In this document: one piece after another, positions 56,953 through 64,000 of the stretch
How the letters are laid out: every line of letters starts with the position of its first letter
Numbering within the stretch: position 1 is the stretch's first letter
The notes under the pieces: model-generated
What the model saw: the letters and a program-made list of their open reading frames with translations, nothing else
The model's database searches: none
Told to the model about the DNA's origin: nothing
Translations under genes and position numbers: made by a program
Origin: Amycolatopsis sp. NBRC 101858
GTDB lineage: Bacteria > Actinomycetota > Actinomycetes > Mycobacteriales > Pseudonocardiaceae
DNA: 64,000 nucleotides
Reading direction: 5' to 3'
Assembly: GCF_030269325.1 (NCBI RefSeq)
Contig: NZ_BSTD01000004.1
Span: 856,925-920,924, forward strand

Positions 56953-59949
56953 GTGCAGTTCGCGATCCTCGGGCCGGTCGAAGCCCGCCGTCCCGACGGG
57001 ACCCCGGTGCCGCTCGGCGGTCCCCAGCTCCGGGGGCTGCTGGCCCTGCTCGCCCTCGACGCCGGCCGCGTGATCGGCGCGGACCGGCTGATCGACGGCC
57101 TGCACGGCGACCGCCCGCCCGACGGCGCCGCCGAAGCCCTCCAGTCGCAGGTCTCGCGGCTGCGGCGGCGCCTGCGCGACGGTGGTGCGCCGGACGGTCT
57201 CGTCGAGTTCACGCCCGCCGGGTACCGGCTGGCCGTCGATCCCCAAGACGTCGACGTCCACCGTTTCGAACGGCTCACCGCCGAGGCACGGGCGAACCCC
57301 GACCCGGCCGCGAAACGGGCGCTGTTCGCCGAAGCGCTGGCGCTGTGGCGAGGACCCGCGCTTGACGGCCTCGCCGATCCGCCGCGCGCGGCCCGGCTGG
57401 CCGAGCTGCGCCTGGCCGCGATCGAGGACCGCGTCGAAGCCGATCTCGTGCTCGGTCACCACGAACAGCTCGTCGCCGAGCTCCGCGAACTCACCGGCGA
57501 ACACCCGCTGCGCGAACGGCTCGCCGCCCAGCTCGTGCGTGCGCTGCACGGCGGCGGCCGGTCCGCCGAGGCCCTGACCGCCTTCGCCGAGATCCGCGAA
57601 CGGCTCGCCGACGAGCTGGGCGCGGACCCGTCGCCGGAGCTGGCGGACGCGCACGCCGCCGTCCTGCGGGCCGCCGCCCCCGCGCCCGCCCGGCGGGTTC
57701 CGGTGCCGCTGACCGGGTTCGTCGGCCGGACCGAGCTCGGCGACCTCGGGAAAGCCCTGGAGGACGCCCGGCTCGTCACGCTCACCGGGCCGGGCGGCGC
57801 CGGCAAGACGCGGCTCGCCATCGAAGCCGCGGCCGGCGAAGCGTGCTTCGTCGAACTGGCGACGACGACCGATGTGGCACGCGCGGTCCTCGCCGCGCTG
57901 GGGCTGCGCGAGCAAGGTGTGCTCGCGCCGGGTGCGGCGGAGGAGCCGGCCGGGCGCCTGGCCGCCGCGCTCGCCGACCGGCCGCTGCTGCTGGTGCTCG
58001 ACAACTGCGAACACGTCGTCGCCGGCACCGCGCGGCTGGTCCGGCGGCTGCTCGCCGAGTGCCCGGGCCTGTGCGTGCTCGCCACCAGCCGCGAGCCCCT
58101 GGGCCTGACCGGCGAGAAACTGGTGCCGGTAGGCGCCCTGCCCGCGGGTGCCGCGGCGGAGCTGTTCACCGAGCGGGCCGCGGCGGTGGCGCCGGGCAGC
58201 GTGCCCGACCCGGGCGCGGTGGCCCGGATCTGCGCGGCCCTCGACGGCCTCCCGCTGGCGATCGAGCTCGCCGCCGCCCGCTTGCGGTCGCTGTCGGCCG
58301 ACGACGTCGCGGCCCGGCTCGGCGACCGCTTCCGGCTGCTGTCGCGCGGCGACCGGACCGCCGAGCCGCGGCACCGGACGCTGCGCGGCGTCGTCGAGTG
58401 GAGCTGGGACCTCCTCGCACCGGACGAACAGCGGCTCGCGGGCCGGTTCGCGGTGTTCGCCGGCGGCGCGCGGCTCGGCGCGGCCGAAAAGGTCTGCGCC
58501 GAACCCGACGCCGACGGCGTGCTCACCGGCCTGGTCGAGAAGTCCTTCGTCGAGTTCGACGGCGGCCGGTACCGGATGCTGGAGACGATCCGCGCGTTCT
58601 GCGCCGAGCACGGCGACGACCGCCGGTCCGAGCACGCGAAGTACTTCCTCGGCCTCGCCCGCGCGGCCGAGCCGAAGCTGCGGGGCGCGGACCAGCTGGC
58701 CGCGCTGGCGGAGCTGACCGCCGAACACGCCGAGCTGCACGCGGCACTGCGCTGGAGCGCTTCCGAAGAACCGGAAACCGCGGTGCGGCTCATCGCGGCC
58801 CTGACCTGGTACTGGTGGCTACGCGGCCTGCGCAGTGAGGCGACACCGTTCGCGGACGCCGTTGTCGCCGCTTTCGGGGCCGAGCCGCCGCCGGGACTGG
58901 CCGAGGAGTACGTCCTCTGCCTGATCCACGCGTCGGGCACCGGCGTCGAGATCGAGCCGATCGTGCAGGGGCTGGAGGGGCCGCTGCGCCACCCGTACCT
59001 CTTCCTGCTGTGGGCGTTCTCCCCGCACACCAAGGTGCGCGACGGCGAGCGGCTGGCCGCACTGGTCGGCGACGACGCGTGGTCGCGGGCGTTCACGGGG
59101 ATCGGCGACGGCCTCGGCGCGCAGTACCGCGGCCGGATCGCGGAAGCCGAGACGCACTTTTCGGCGTCGCTGGACGGATTCCGCGCGCTCGGCGACCGCT
59201 GGGGCGAAGCCAGCGCGCTGGAGAAGCTCGCGGAGTTCGCGGACTGGCGCGGCGACCACGCGCGGTTCCGGGAGCTGATGGACGAGTCCGTGCGGCTGGC
59301 CGGCGAGCTCGGCGCCGTCGAGGACGCCGCGGAGCTGCTCTGCCGCCGCGCCGACGGCGTGCTGCGGGCCGGGGACGCCGAGACCGCCCGCGCCGACTAC
59401 GAAACCGCGGCCGAGAAGGCCCGCGCAACCGGCACGCCCCTGACGCTCGCGCGGGCCCGCGGCGGGCTGGGCGAGATCGCGCGGCGCGCGGGCGACCTGG
59501 CGGCGGCCCGGCGCTGGTACACCGCGGCCGTGGGCCTCGCCGTCGACCCGGTCACCGGCGGCGAGACGCGGATCCGGCTGCACACCGGCTTCGGCTGGAC
59601 GGCCGCCGCCGAAGGGCACCTCGACGAGGCGACCGGCCTGCACCAGGAGGCGCTGGCCACGGCCCTCGAACACGCGAACCTGCCGGGCGCGGCCCAGGCG
59701 GTCGAAGGCCTGGCGGGCGTCCTCGCCGCCCGGGCCGAAGACGAGCGGGCCGCGTTCCTGCTCGGCGTCGCCGTCGGGCTGCGCGGGGCGCCGGTCACCG
59801 GGGACGCGGACGTCGCTTCGGTGACCGGCCGCGTGCGGGCCCGGATCGGCGCCGAGGCTTACGCGCAAGCGTTCGAGCGCGGTCGCGAAATGCCCCCTGA
59901 GCAGGCGTTGAGCGAGTTCGGTCAGCGGCGGTTCGCGCTCGGTTCGTGA
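56953..59949 (+). CDS. AfsR-like BTAD regulator with NB-ARC ATPase and TPR region
   Basis: The protein has 998 residues. An OmpR-type DNA-binding domain (about 1-90) is followed by the BTAD helical domain (about 98-245). The ATPase has the P-loop TGPGGAGKTRLAIE (near 278) and Walker B LLLVLDNCEHV. The winged-helix-like part and TPR-type helices fill the C-terminal third. This is the large SARP/AfsR architecture, which usually activates nearby genes. The GTG start gives a N-terminus VQFAILGPVEARRPDG typical of the family. The next gene, a FAD monooxygenase, follows after 31 bases and is a likely target. Confidence 0.92.
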   Translation: MQFAILGPVEARRPDGTPVPLGGPQLRGLLALLALDAGRVIGADRLIDGLHGDRPPDGAAEALQSQVSRLRRRLRDGGAPDGLVEFTPAGYRLAVDPQDVDVHRFERLTAEARANPDPAAKRALFAEALALWRGPALDGLADPPRAARLAELRLAAIEDRVEADLVLGHHEQLVAELRELTGEHPLRERLAAQLVRALHGGGRSAEALTAFAEIRERLADELGADPSPELADAHAAVLRAAAPAPARRVPVPLTGFVGRTELGDLGKALEDARLVTLTGPGGAGKTRLAIEAAAGEACFVELATTTDVARAVLAALGLREQGVLAPGAAEEPAGRLAAALADRPLLLVLDNCEHVVAGTARLVRRLLAECPGLCVLATSREPLGLTGEKLVPVGALPAGAAAELFTERAAAVAPGSVPDPGAVARICAALDGLPLAIELAAARLRSLSADDVAARLGDRFRLLSRGDRTAEPRHRTLRGVVEWSWDLLAPDEQRLAGRFAVFAGGARLGAAEKVCAEPDADGVLTGLVEKSFVEFDGGRYRMLETIRAFCAEHGDDRRSEHAKYFLGLARAAEPKLRGADQLAALAELTAEHAELHAALRWSASEEPETAVRLIAALTWYWWLRGLRSEATPFADAVVAAFGAEPPPGLAEEYVLCLIHASGTGVEIEPIVQGLEGPLRHPYLFLLWAFSPHTKVRDGERLAALVGDDAWSRAFTGIGDGLGAQYRGRIAEAETHFSASLDGFRALGDRWGEASALEKLAEFADWRGDHARFRELMDESVRLAGELGAVEDAAELLCRRADGVLRAGDAETARADYETAAEKARATGTPLTLARARGGLGEIARRAGDLAAARRWYTAAVGLAVDPVTGGETRIRLHTGFGWTAAAEGHLDEATGLHQEALATALEHANLPGAAQAVEGLAGVLAARAEDERAAFLLGVAVGLRGAPVTGDADVASVTGRVRARIGAEAYAQAFERGREMPPEQALSEFGQRRFALGS

Positions 59950-59980
59950 GCGGTCAGCGGCCGCGCCCAGAGTTCGGGGC

Positions 59981-61189
59981 ATGACGAAGAGCATCCTGAT
60001 CTCCGGCGCCGGCATCGCCGGCCCCGCCCTCGCCTTCTGGCTGCACCGCCACGGCTTCGAGACCACTGTCGTCGAGCGCGCCCCGAGCCTGCGCGAAGGC
60101 GGCTACAAGGTCGACATCCGCGGGGTCGCCGTCGCCGTCGTCCGCCGGATGGGCCTGCTGGAGGAGGTGCATGCGGCGAGCACCGACATGCGCGGCGCGG
60201 CGTTCGTGAGCAAGCGCGGCAAGGAGCTCGCGACGCTCGACGCCGACACGTTCGGCTTCCGCCACGGCGACGACACCGAGATCCTGCGCGGCGACCTCGC
60301 GAAGATCCTCTACGACGCGACCCGCGACGACACCGAGTACGTCTTCGGCGACTGGATCACCGGCCTGGACGAGCGCCCGGACGGCGTGTACGTGACGTTC
60401 GCCTGCGGAGCGCCGCGCCGGTTCGACCTGGTGGTCGGCGCCGACGGCCTGCACTCCGGCGTCCGCGCGCTGGCGTTCGGCCCGGAGGAGGACTTCCTGC
60501 GCCGGTTCGACGCGTACATCTCGATCTCGACGGTGCCGAACACGTTCGAACTCGACCGCTGGGAGCTGCTGCACTCGGCGGCCGCGGGCAAGATGGTGAA
60601 CGTCTACAGCACGGCCCGCGCGGACGACGCGAAGGCGGCGTTCTGGTTCAGCGCGCCGCCGCTGACGTACGACCGCCGGGACGTCGACGGCCAGAAGGAC
60701 CTGGTCGCGGACCAGTTCGCCGGACTGGGCTGGGAGATCCCGGAGCTCCTTTCGGCGATGCGGGCGGCCGACGACTTCTACTTCGACCCGGTGTGCCAGA
60801 TCGTCATGGACCACCTGTCGACGGGCCGGGTGACGCTGCTCGGGGACGCGGGTTACTGCGCGTCGCCGGCATCGGGCCAGGGCACGAGCCTGGCCTTGGT
60901 GGGCGCGTACGTCCTGGCGGGGGAACTGGCCACTTCGGACGATCAGGCGGTGGCGCTTTCCCGCTACGAGAGCGAAATGCGCCCGTACATCGAGAAGAAC
61001 CAGGCACTGGCGAAGACGGCGCTGCGCGGGATCATCCCGTCGTCGCGGGCGTTCGCGTGGTTCAACACCCGGATGATCAAGCTGATGCCGTACCTCCCGG
61101 GCCGCAACCGCGTCCTGGAGCAGATGGCCCGCCCGATCCGCGAAGCGGCGAACGCTTTGGTGCTGAAGGACTACGCGCTGGTCGCGTGA
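59981..61189 (+). CDS. FAD-dependent aromatic-type monooxygenase
   Basis: The 402-residue class A flavoprotein monooxygenase has GxGxxG in ILISGAGIAGPALAFWLHRHG, the DG motif in DLVVGADGLHSGVR and the second FAD motif GRVTLLGDAGYCASPASGQGTSLAL. Such enzymes hydroxylate aromatic or polyketide substrates, or inactivate antibiotics such as tetracyclines and rifamycins. The specific substrate cannot be told. It lies 31 bases downstream of the BTAD regulator. Its end overlaps a broken HIT gene. Confidence 0.9.
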   Translation: MTKSILISGAGIAGPALAFWLHRHGFETTVVERAPSLREGGYKVDIRGVAVAVVRRMGLLEEVHAASTDMRGAAFVSKRGKELATLDADTFGFRHGDDTEILRGDLAKILYDATRDDTEYVFGDWITGLDERPDGVYVTFACGAPRRFDLVVGADGLHSGVRALAFGPEEDFLRRFDAYISISTVPNTFELDRWELLHSAAAGKMVNVYSTARADDAKAAFWFSAPPLTYDRRDVDGQKDLVADQFAGLGWEIPELLSAMRAADDFYFDPVCQIVMDHLSTGRVTLLGDAGYCASPASGQGTSLALVGAYVLAGELATSDDQAVALSRYESEMRPYIEKNQALAKTALRGIIPSSRAFAWFNTRMIKLMPYLPGRNRVLEQMARPIREAANALVLKDYALVA

Positions 61190-61445
61190 ACGATCGCCGC
61201 GCGGACCTTTGCCGCCACCTCGGCCAGCTCTTCGCGCTCGCGCACCCGCCAGTCCGCGTCCAGGACGAAGCCGTCGGCGGGGTGGCGGGGGAGCACCAGC
61301 AGGTGGCCGGTCGTCACCGGGCGCAGGTCGACGATTGCGACCATGTCGTCGTCCTCGTGGACGAACGCCGCCGGGGCGTGGCCGGCGGGATGGCGCAGAA
61401 GACGCATTCGCCGCCGGGGGTGGTCGCGGGGAGGTGCGGGCGCAT
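61171..61445 (-). pseudogene. Broken HIT-family protein gene
   Basis: From ATG 61445 the minus strand reads a zinc-type CVFCAI start, then loses frame. The matching continuation APAAFVHEDDDMVAIVDLRP, followed by TTGHLLVLPRHP, is in another frame (from 61407). Loss of one base near 61390-61398 would explain this. The second part stops at 61171, before the HxHxH histidine triad that gives HIT proteins their activity, and overlaps the convergent monooxygenase end. A frameshift plus a C-terminal truncation indicate a dead gene, unless the frameshift is a sequencing error. Confidence 0.75.
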
Positions 61446-61467
61446 GGCACCGACCGTAGCGGGACGA

Positions 61468-62352
61468 TCACGCCGGTGTCAGGTGCTTTGCCGTCCACTC
61501 GGCGAACGACGTCAGCGGAATGCCGAGCGCCCGGGCGAACTCCGGGCGTGCGGGGTGGCCCACTTCGTTCTGCCACTCGTGCCGGACGGCGAACGCGGGT
61601 GCTCCGGCGGCCATCGCTTCCTCGGCCGTCATGTCCGGTGCCGTCAGCTCGGTGCCGAGCGCGTGCGACAACGTCTCGGCGACCCGGGTCATCGTCATCC
61701 GCTCGCTCGCCAGCTCCAGCTCGACCCCGTGGAAACGCTCCGGGTCCGCGAAAGCCGCCGCGGCCGCCGCGCCGATGTCGGCCACCGCGATCAGGGCCAG
61801 TTCGGTGGCGGGCTTGATCGTCGTCACGAGGCGGCCGTGGGGGAGCAGGAACGACGGTGGCAGGAAGTTCTCCATGAAGAAGCCCGGCTTGAGCAGCGTC
61901 CAGTGCGTGAACCCGGCTCCGCGGACGCGGTCCTGGATCGCCGTCTTGGTCTCCAGGTAGTGCTCCATCGACGCCCAGCGGCCCTCCGCCCAGCCGGGCA
62001 CGGACCGGTGTCGGCCGGCGCCGGAGACCGACGTGTGCACGAACTGCGGCACGCCGGCCGCCGCGGCCGCGTCGACCAGGTTGCGGCCCTGGACCCACTC
62101 GGAGTCGCCTTCCAGGTTCGCCATGTCGGGCATCTGGACGGAAAACACGCCGCGCACGTCCTTCATCGCGGGGGCGAGCGAGGCGGGGTCGTAGAGGTCG
62201 CCGACGACGACTTCGGCGCCCAGCTCGCGGAGGGCTTCGGCTCGCCCGGGATTTCGGACCAGCGCGCGGACGGGCACGCCGGCCTTCAGGAGGGCTCGGG
62301 CGGTGGCGCCGCCTTGCTTGCCGGTGGCGCCGGTGACCAGGACGGGGGACAT
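61468..62352 (-). CDS. NmrA-like NAD(P)-binding protein
   Basis: The 294-residue atypical short-chain dehydrogenase has the glycine motif VTGATGKQGGATARALL at the N-terminus. It also has an arginine in ALVRNPGR for NADP(H), GDLYDPASLAPAMKDVRGVFSVQ, and SVSGAGRHRSVPGW where catalytic SDRs have S-Y-K. NmrA-like proteins sense redox or act as reductases. ATG 62352 is the start. It is divergent from a TetR gene with two identical-type operators between them. Confidence 0.9.
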   Translation of the reverse strand: MSPVLVTGATGKQGGATARALLKAGVPVRALVRNPGRAEALRELGAEVVVGDLYDPASLAPAMKDVRGVFSVQMPDMANLEGDSEWVQGRNLVDAAAAAGVPQFVHTSVSGAGRHRSVPGWAEGRWASMEHYLETKTAIQDRVRGAGFTHWTLLKPGFFMENFLPPSFLLPHGRLVTTIKPATELALIAVADIGAAAAAAFADPERFHGVELELASERMTMTRVAETLSHALGTELTAPDMTAEEAMAAGAPAFAVRHEWQNEVGHPARPEFARALGIPLTSFAEWTAKHLTPA

Positions 62353-62371
62353 GGGGACTCCTCGGGCCGAT

Positions 62372-62435
62372 AAGTGGCGGGGTCCGCCACTTCGTGGTCG
62401 CTACACTAGCGACTAAGTGGCGGCCCCCGCCACTT
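62372..62435. promoter_or_regulatory. Twin TetR operators between NmrA-like and TetR genes
   Basis: Two palindromes of the same type lie 43 bases apart: aagtggcg-N5-cgccactt at 62372-62392 and aagtggcgg-N3-ccgccactt at 62415-62435. Between them is tcgcta-cac-tagcga. Each palindrome flanks one of the two divergent promoters. Confidence 0.8.
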
Positions 62436-62454
62436 CCTGTTCCGGAGGTGGTCC

Positions 62455-63003
62455 GTGCCGCGGTCCGACGCCCGCCGCAACTACGCGCGCATCCTCGCCG
62501 TCGCCGAGGAGGAGGTCGCGGCGCACGGCGCCGACGCGTCCCTGGAGCAGATCGCCCGCACCGCCGGCGTCGGCTCGGCGACGGTGCGCCGCCACTTCCC
62601 GACCCGGCGCGAGCTGCTGGAAGCGGTGTTCCGGCAGCAGGTCGACGCGCTGGCCGGGCGCGCCCGCGAGCTGGCGGAGGCCCCGGACGCGCGCGCGGCC
62701 CTGCTCGACTGGCTGAGCGCGCTGACGACCTACGCGGCGACGGCCCGCGGCCTGGCCACGGCGCTGGTCCGCGACGAGCAGTCCCCGGCCCACGCGTGCT
62801 CGGCGACGATGACGGAGGCGGGCGTCCCGCTGGTGCGGCGGGCGGCGGAGGCGGGCGCGGTCGGCCCGGACATCACGGCCGAAGACCTGATCGCGGTGGT
62901 GACGGGGATCGTGCTCGCAACCGAGCACCACCGCGACCCGGCGGGGGAGGCGCAGCGGCTGCTGGCGTTGGCGGTGCGGGGGATCAGTCCGGTGTCGGCG
63001 TGA
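62455..63003 (+). CDS. TetR family transcriptional regulator
   Basis: The 182-residue protein has a TetR helix-turn-helix (SLEQIARTAGVGSATVRRHFPTRRELLEAVF, about 30-60) and a helical ligand-binding domain. The GTG start follows TCCGGAGGTGG. It is divergent from the NmrA-like gene and almost certainly represses both through the twin palindromes. Its last 23 codons are duplicated immediately downstream. Confidence 0.92.
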   Translation: MPRSDARRNYARILAVAEEEVAAHGADASLEQIARTAGVGSATVRRHFPTRRELLEAVFRQQVDALAGRARELAEAPDARAALLDWLSALTTYAATARGLATALVRDEQSPAHACSATMTEAGVPLVRRAAEAGAVGPDITAEDLIAVVTGIVLATEHHRDPAGEAQRLLALAVRGISPVSA

Positions 63004-63105
63004 AAGTGGGGCGGGATGCGGGGTCGTGGGCGATCGAGCGCCACCGCGACCCGGCGGGGGAGGCGCAGCGGTTGCTGGCGTTGGCGGTGCGGGGGATCAG
63101 TCCGG
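62922..63105. repeat. Tandem duplication of the TetR gene 3' end
   Basis: Bases 62922-62992 recur at 63035-63105, offset by 113 bases, with only a few substitutions. The second copy encodes almost the same C-terminal residues (RDPAGEAQRLLALAVRGISP) followed by a stop, but has no start or upstream domain. It is a non-functional partial duplicate of the gene end. Confidence 0.85.
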
Positions 63106-63138
63106 CGCGGTGAACCGGGAAGCCGCCGTCGCCGGGGA

Positions 63139-64000
63139 TCAGCACGGCGTGGCGAGCCAGTGGTGCAGCGCCCACCACGAGCGCACGGTGTCGAGGACTC
63201 GGCCGCCGCTGTTTTCCGCCAGGGCCAACGGGGTCAGCTCGGCCAGCCGGTCGAGCCGGTAGCGGACCGTGTTCGGGTGCAGGTGCAGTGCTTCGGCCGT
63301 CGAGCGCAGCCGCTGGCCGTGGTCGAGGTACGCCAGCGCCGTCCCCGCCAGCTCGCGGTGGAACGGGTTCGCCGGGTCGAGCGAGCCGAGCAGGGCCGTG
63401 GTGAGCAGGTCGCCGAGCACCGGCTGCGCCGTCAGGGCGATCTCGCCCGCCAGCGCAGTCAGGTCGTGGTAGCCGCTTCCGGCGAGGCGCGCCGCCGCCG
63501 TGCAGAGGCGGTACACCTCCGGCAGCGCGGGCAAAGCCGTCGCGGGCGCCACGACCAGCAGCACATCGCCGGCCGGCGAGACCCCCGCGGGGGACCGCGC
63601 CGCCAAGCCGGTGAGCCTGCCCTCGACCAGGCCGTAGACCCCGCCGAACTCGAGCAGCGCCTGCTCCAGCGCGCGGGCCCGCGCCGGGTCGCTGACGTCG
63701 GACACCACGCAGAAGTACCGGACGTCGGGATGCAGTCCCGCCCGCCGGAGCTCCTCGGGCGCAGGCGGGTGCCCGGCGAGCAGCAGCGTCCGCAGCAGCT
63801 GGGTCCGCGCGTCGCGCACCGTGCGGGAAAGCTGGAGCTCGGCGGCGTGGTATCCCTTGACGATGTGGTGCTCCAGCGCGCCGGTGTAGCGGTCGGCGTC
63901 GAGGACGGTCTCGAGGATGACGGCGTCGGGCACCCCGGCGGCCCGGGCCCGTTCGACGGCGACGCGCGCCGCGTGCGTGCGGCCCGCCTGGACCCCGCGC
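63139..64000 (-). CDS. PucR/CdaR-type transcriptional regulator, 5' end outside window
   Basis: The frame runs to the window edge, so only the C-terminal ~286 residues are visible. The middle is a GGDEF-like PucR domain (YFCVVSDVSDPARARALEQAL, YGLVEGRL). The C-terminus is the PucR helix-turn-helix (TALAYLDHGQRLRSTAEALHLHPNTVRYRLDRLAELT). Regulators of this class control purine, amino acid or polyketide-related pathways and some act as activators. No target gene is within the window. Confidence 0.85.
   Translation of the reverse strand, partial: RGVQAGRTHAARVAVERARAAGVPDAVILETVLDADRYTGALEHHIVKGYHAAELQLSRTVRDARTQLLRTLLLAGHPPAPEELRRAGLHPDVRYFCVVSDVSDPARARALEQALLEFGGVYGLVEGRLTGLAARSPAGVSPAGDVLLVVAPATALPALPEVYRLCTAAARLAGSGYHDLTALAGEIALTAQPVLGDLLTTALLGSLDPANPFHRELAGTALAYLDHGQRLRSTAEALHLHPNTVRYRLDRLAELTPLALAENSGGRVLDTVRSWWALHHWLATPC

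Noticed and set aside
56953..61189. Start of an antibiotic biosynthetic cluster (BTAD regulator plus monooxygenase)
   Set aside because: No polyketide, peptide or terpene synthase genes are within reach, and neighbours are small regulator-enzyme pairs.

Overview
The window looks like chromosome from a high-GC Gram-positive bacterium, most likely a member of the Pseudonocardiales such as Amycolatopsis. The reasons are the very GC-rich sequence with strong third-position bias, frequent GTG starts, 4-base ATGA/GTGA gene overlaps, an EspG/PPE-type ESX accessory locus, a DUF6292 protein, a BTAD (AfsR/SARP-like) regulator and many secreted hydrolases. I saw no rRNA, tRNA, CRISPR array, insertion sequence or prophage. 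It reads as ordinary chromosome with several self-contained catabolic and signalling loci. The species assignment is inference.

Layout. 0-5.5 kb: ESX (type VII secretion) accessory genes on the minus strand (EspG, EspC-like and PPE-like proteins), interrupted by an AraC regulator and by short tandem repeats. 5.6-9.7 kb: a CopC protein, then an amine/amino-acid unit (APC permease, Lrp regulator, class III aminotransferase) with matching inverted sites in front of the regulator and the aminotransferase. 9.7-12.7 kb: a small hydrolase, a cytochrome P450 with an unusual heme loop, a small unknown protein and an orphan response regulator. 12.9-16.2 kb: a two-gene unit of secreted proteins (sedolisin protease and a large unknown).

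16.3-27.3 kb is the most coherent block: a FadR-type repressor, a dipeptide-type ABC transporter (with a permease-ATPase fusion), a DHDPS/N-acetylneuraminate-lyase family aldolase, a GH42 beta-galactosidase and a secreted GH33 sialidase with a LamG-like domain. I read it as a sialoglycan or galactoside scavenging operon. 27.3-34.2 kb: an EamA transporter remnant, a DUF4429 protein, a membrane Ser/Thr kinase carrying an extracellular CBM2 domain, an HNH protein behind a 24-bp hairpin, a secreted esterase, HtpG and a GH76 alpha-mannanase.

34.4-47.6 kb holds small stress-type proteins, a Pit phosphate transporter pair, a phytoene-dehydrogenase-like oxidoreductase and a striking three-gene cassette: a CheB-type methylesterase, a STAS-HATPase (RsbW-like) fusion and a CheR-PAS-coiled-coil methyltransferase. 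No other chemotaxis gene is present. Two genes in this region have good sigma-B/sigma-F-type promoter matches (GTTT-N15/17-GGGTAT), so the cassette may control a general stress sigma factor. 47.6-53.7 kb is an organosulfur-scavenging operon (ABC transporter, FMN monooxygenase, TauD dioxygenase) next to a ROK regulator. 53.8-64 kb holds small regulator-enzyme pairs (ArsR/AHSA1, WYL/epoxide hydrolase, BTAD regulator/FAD monooxygenase, NmrA/TetR), a broken HIT gene and a PucR regulator running off the end. Several pairs have clear palindromic operators.
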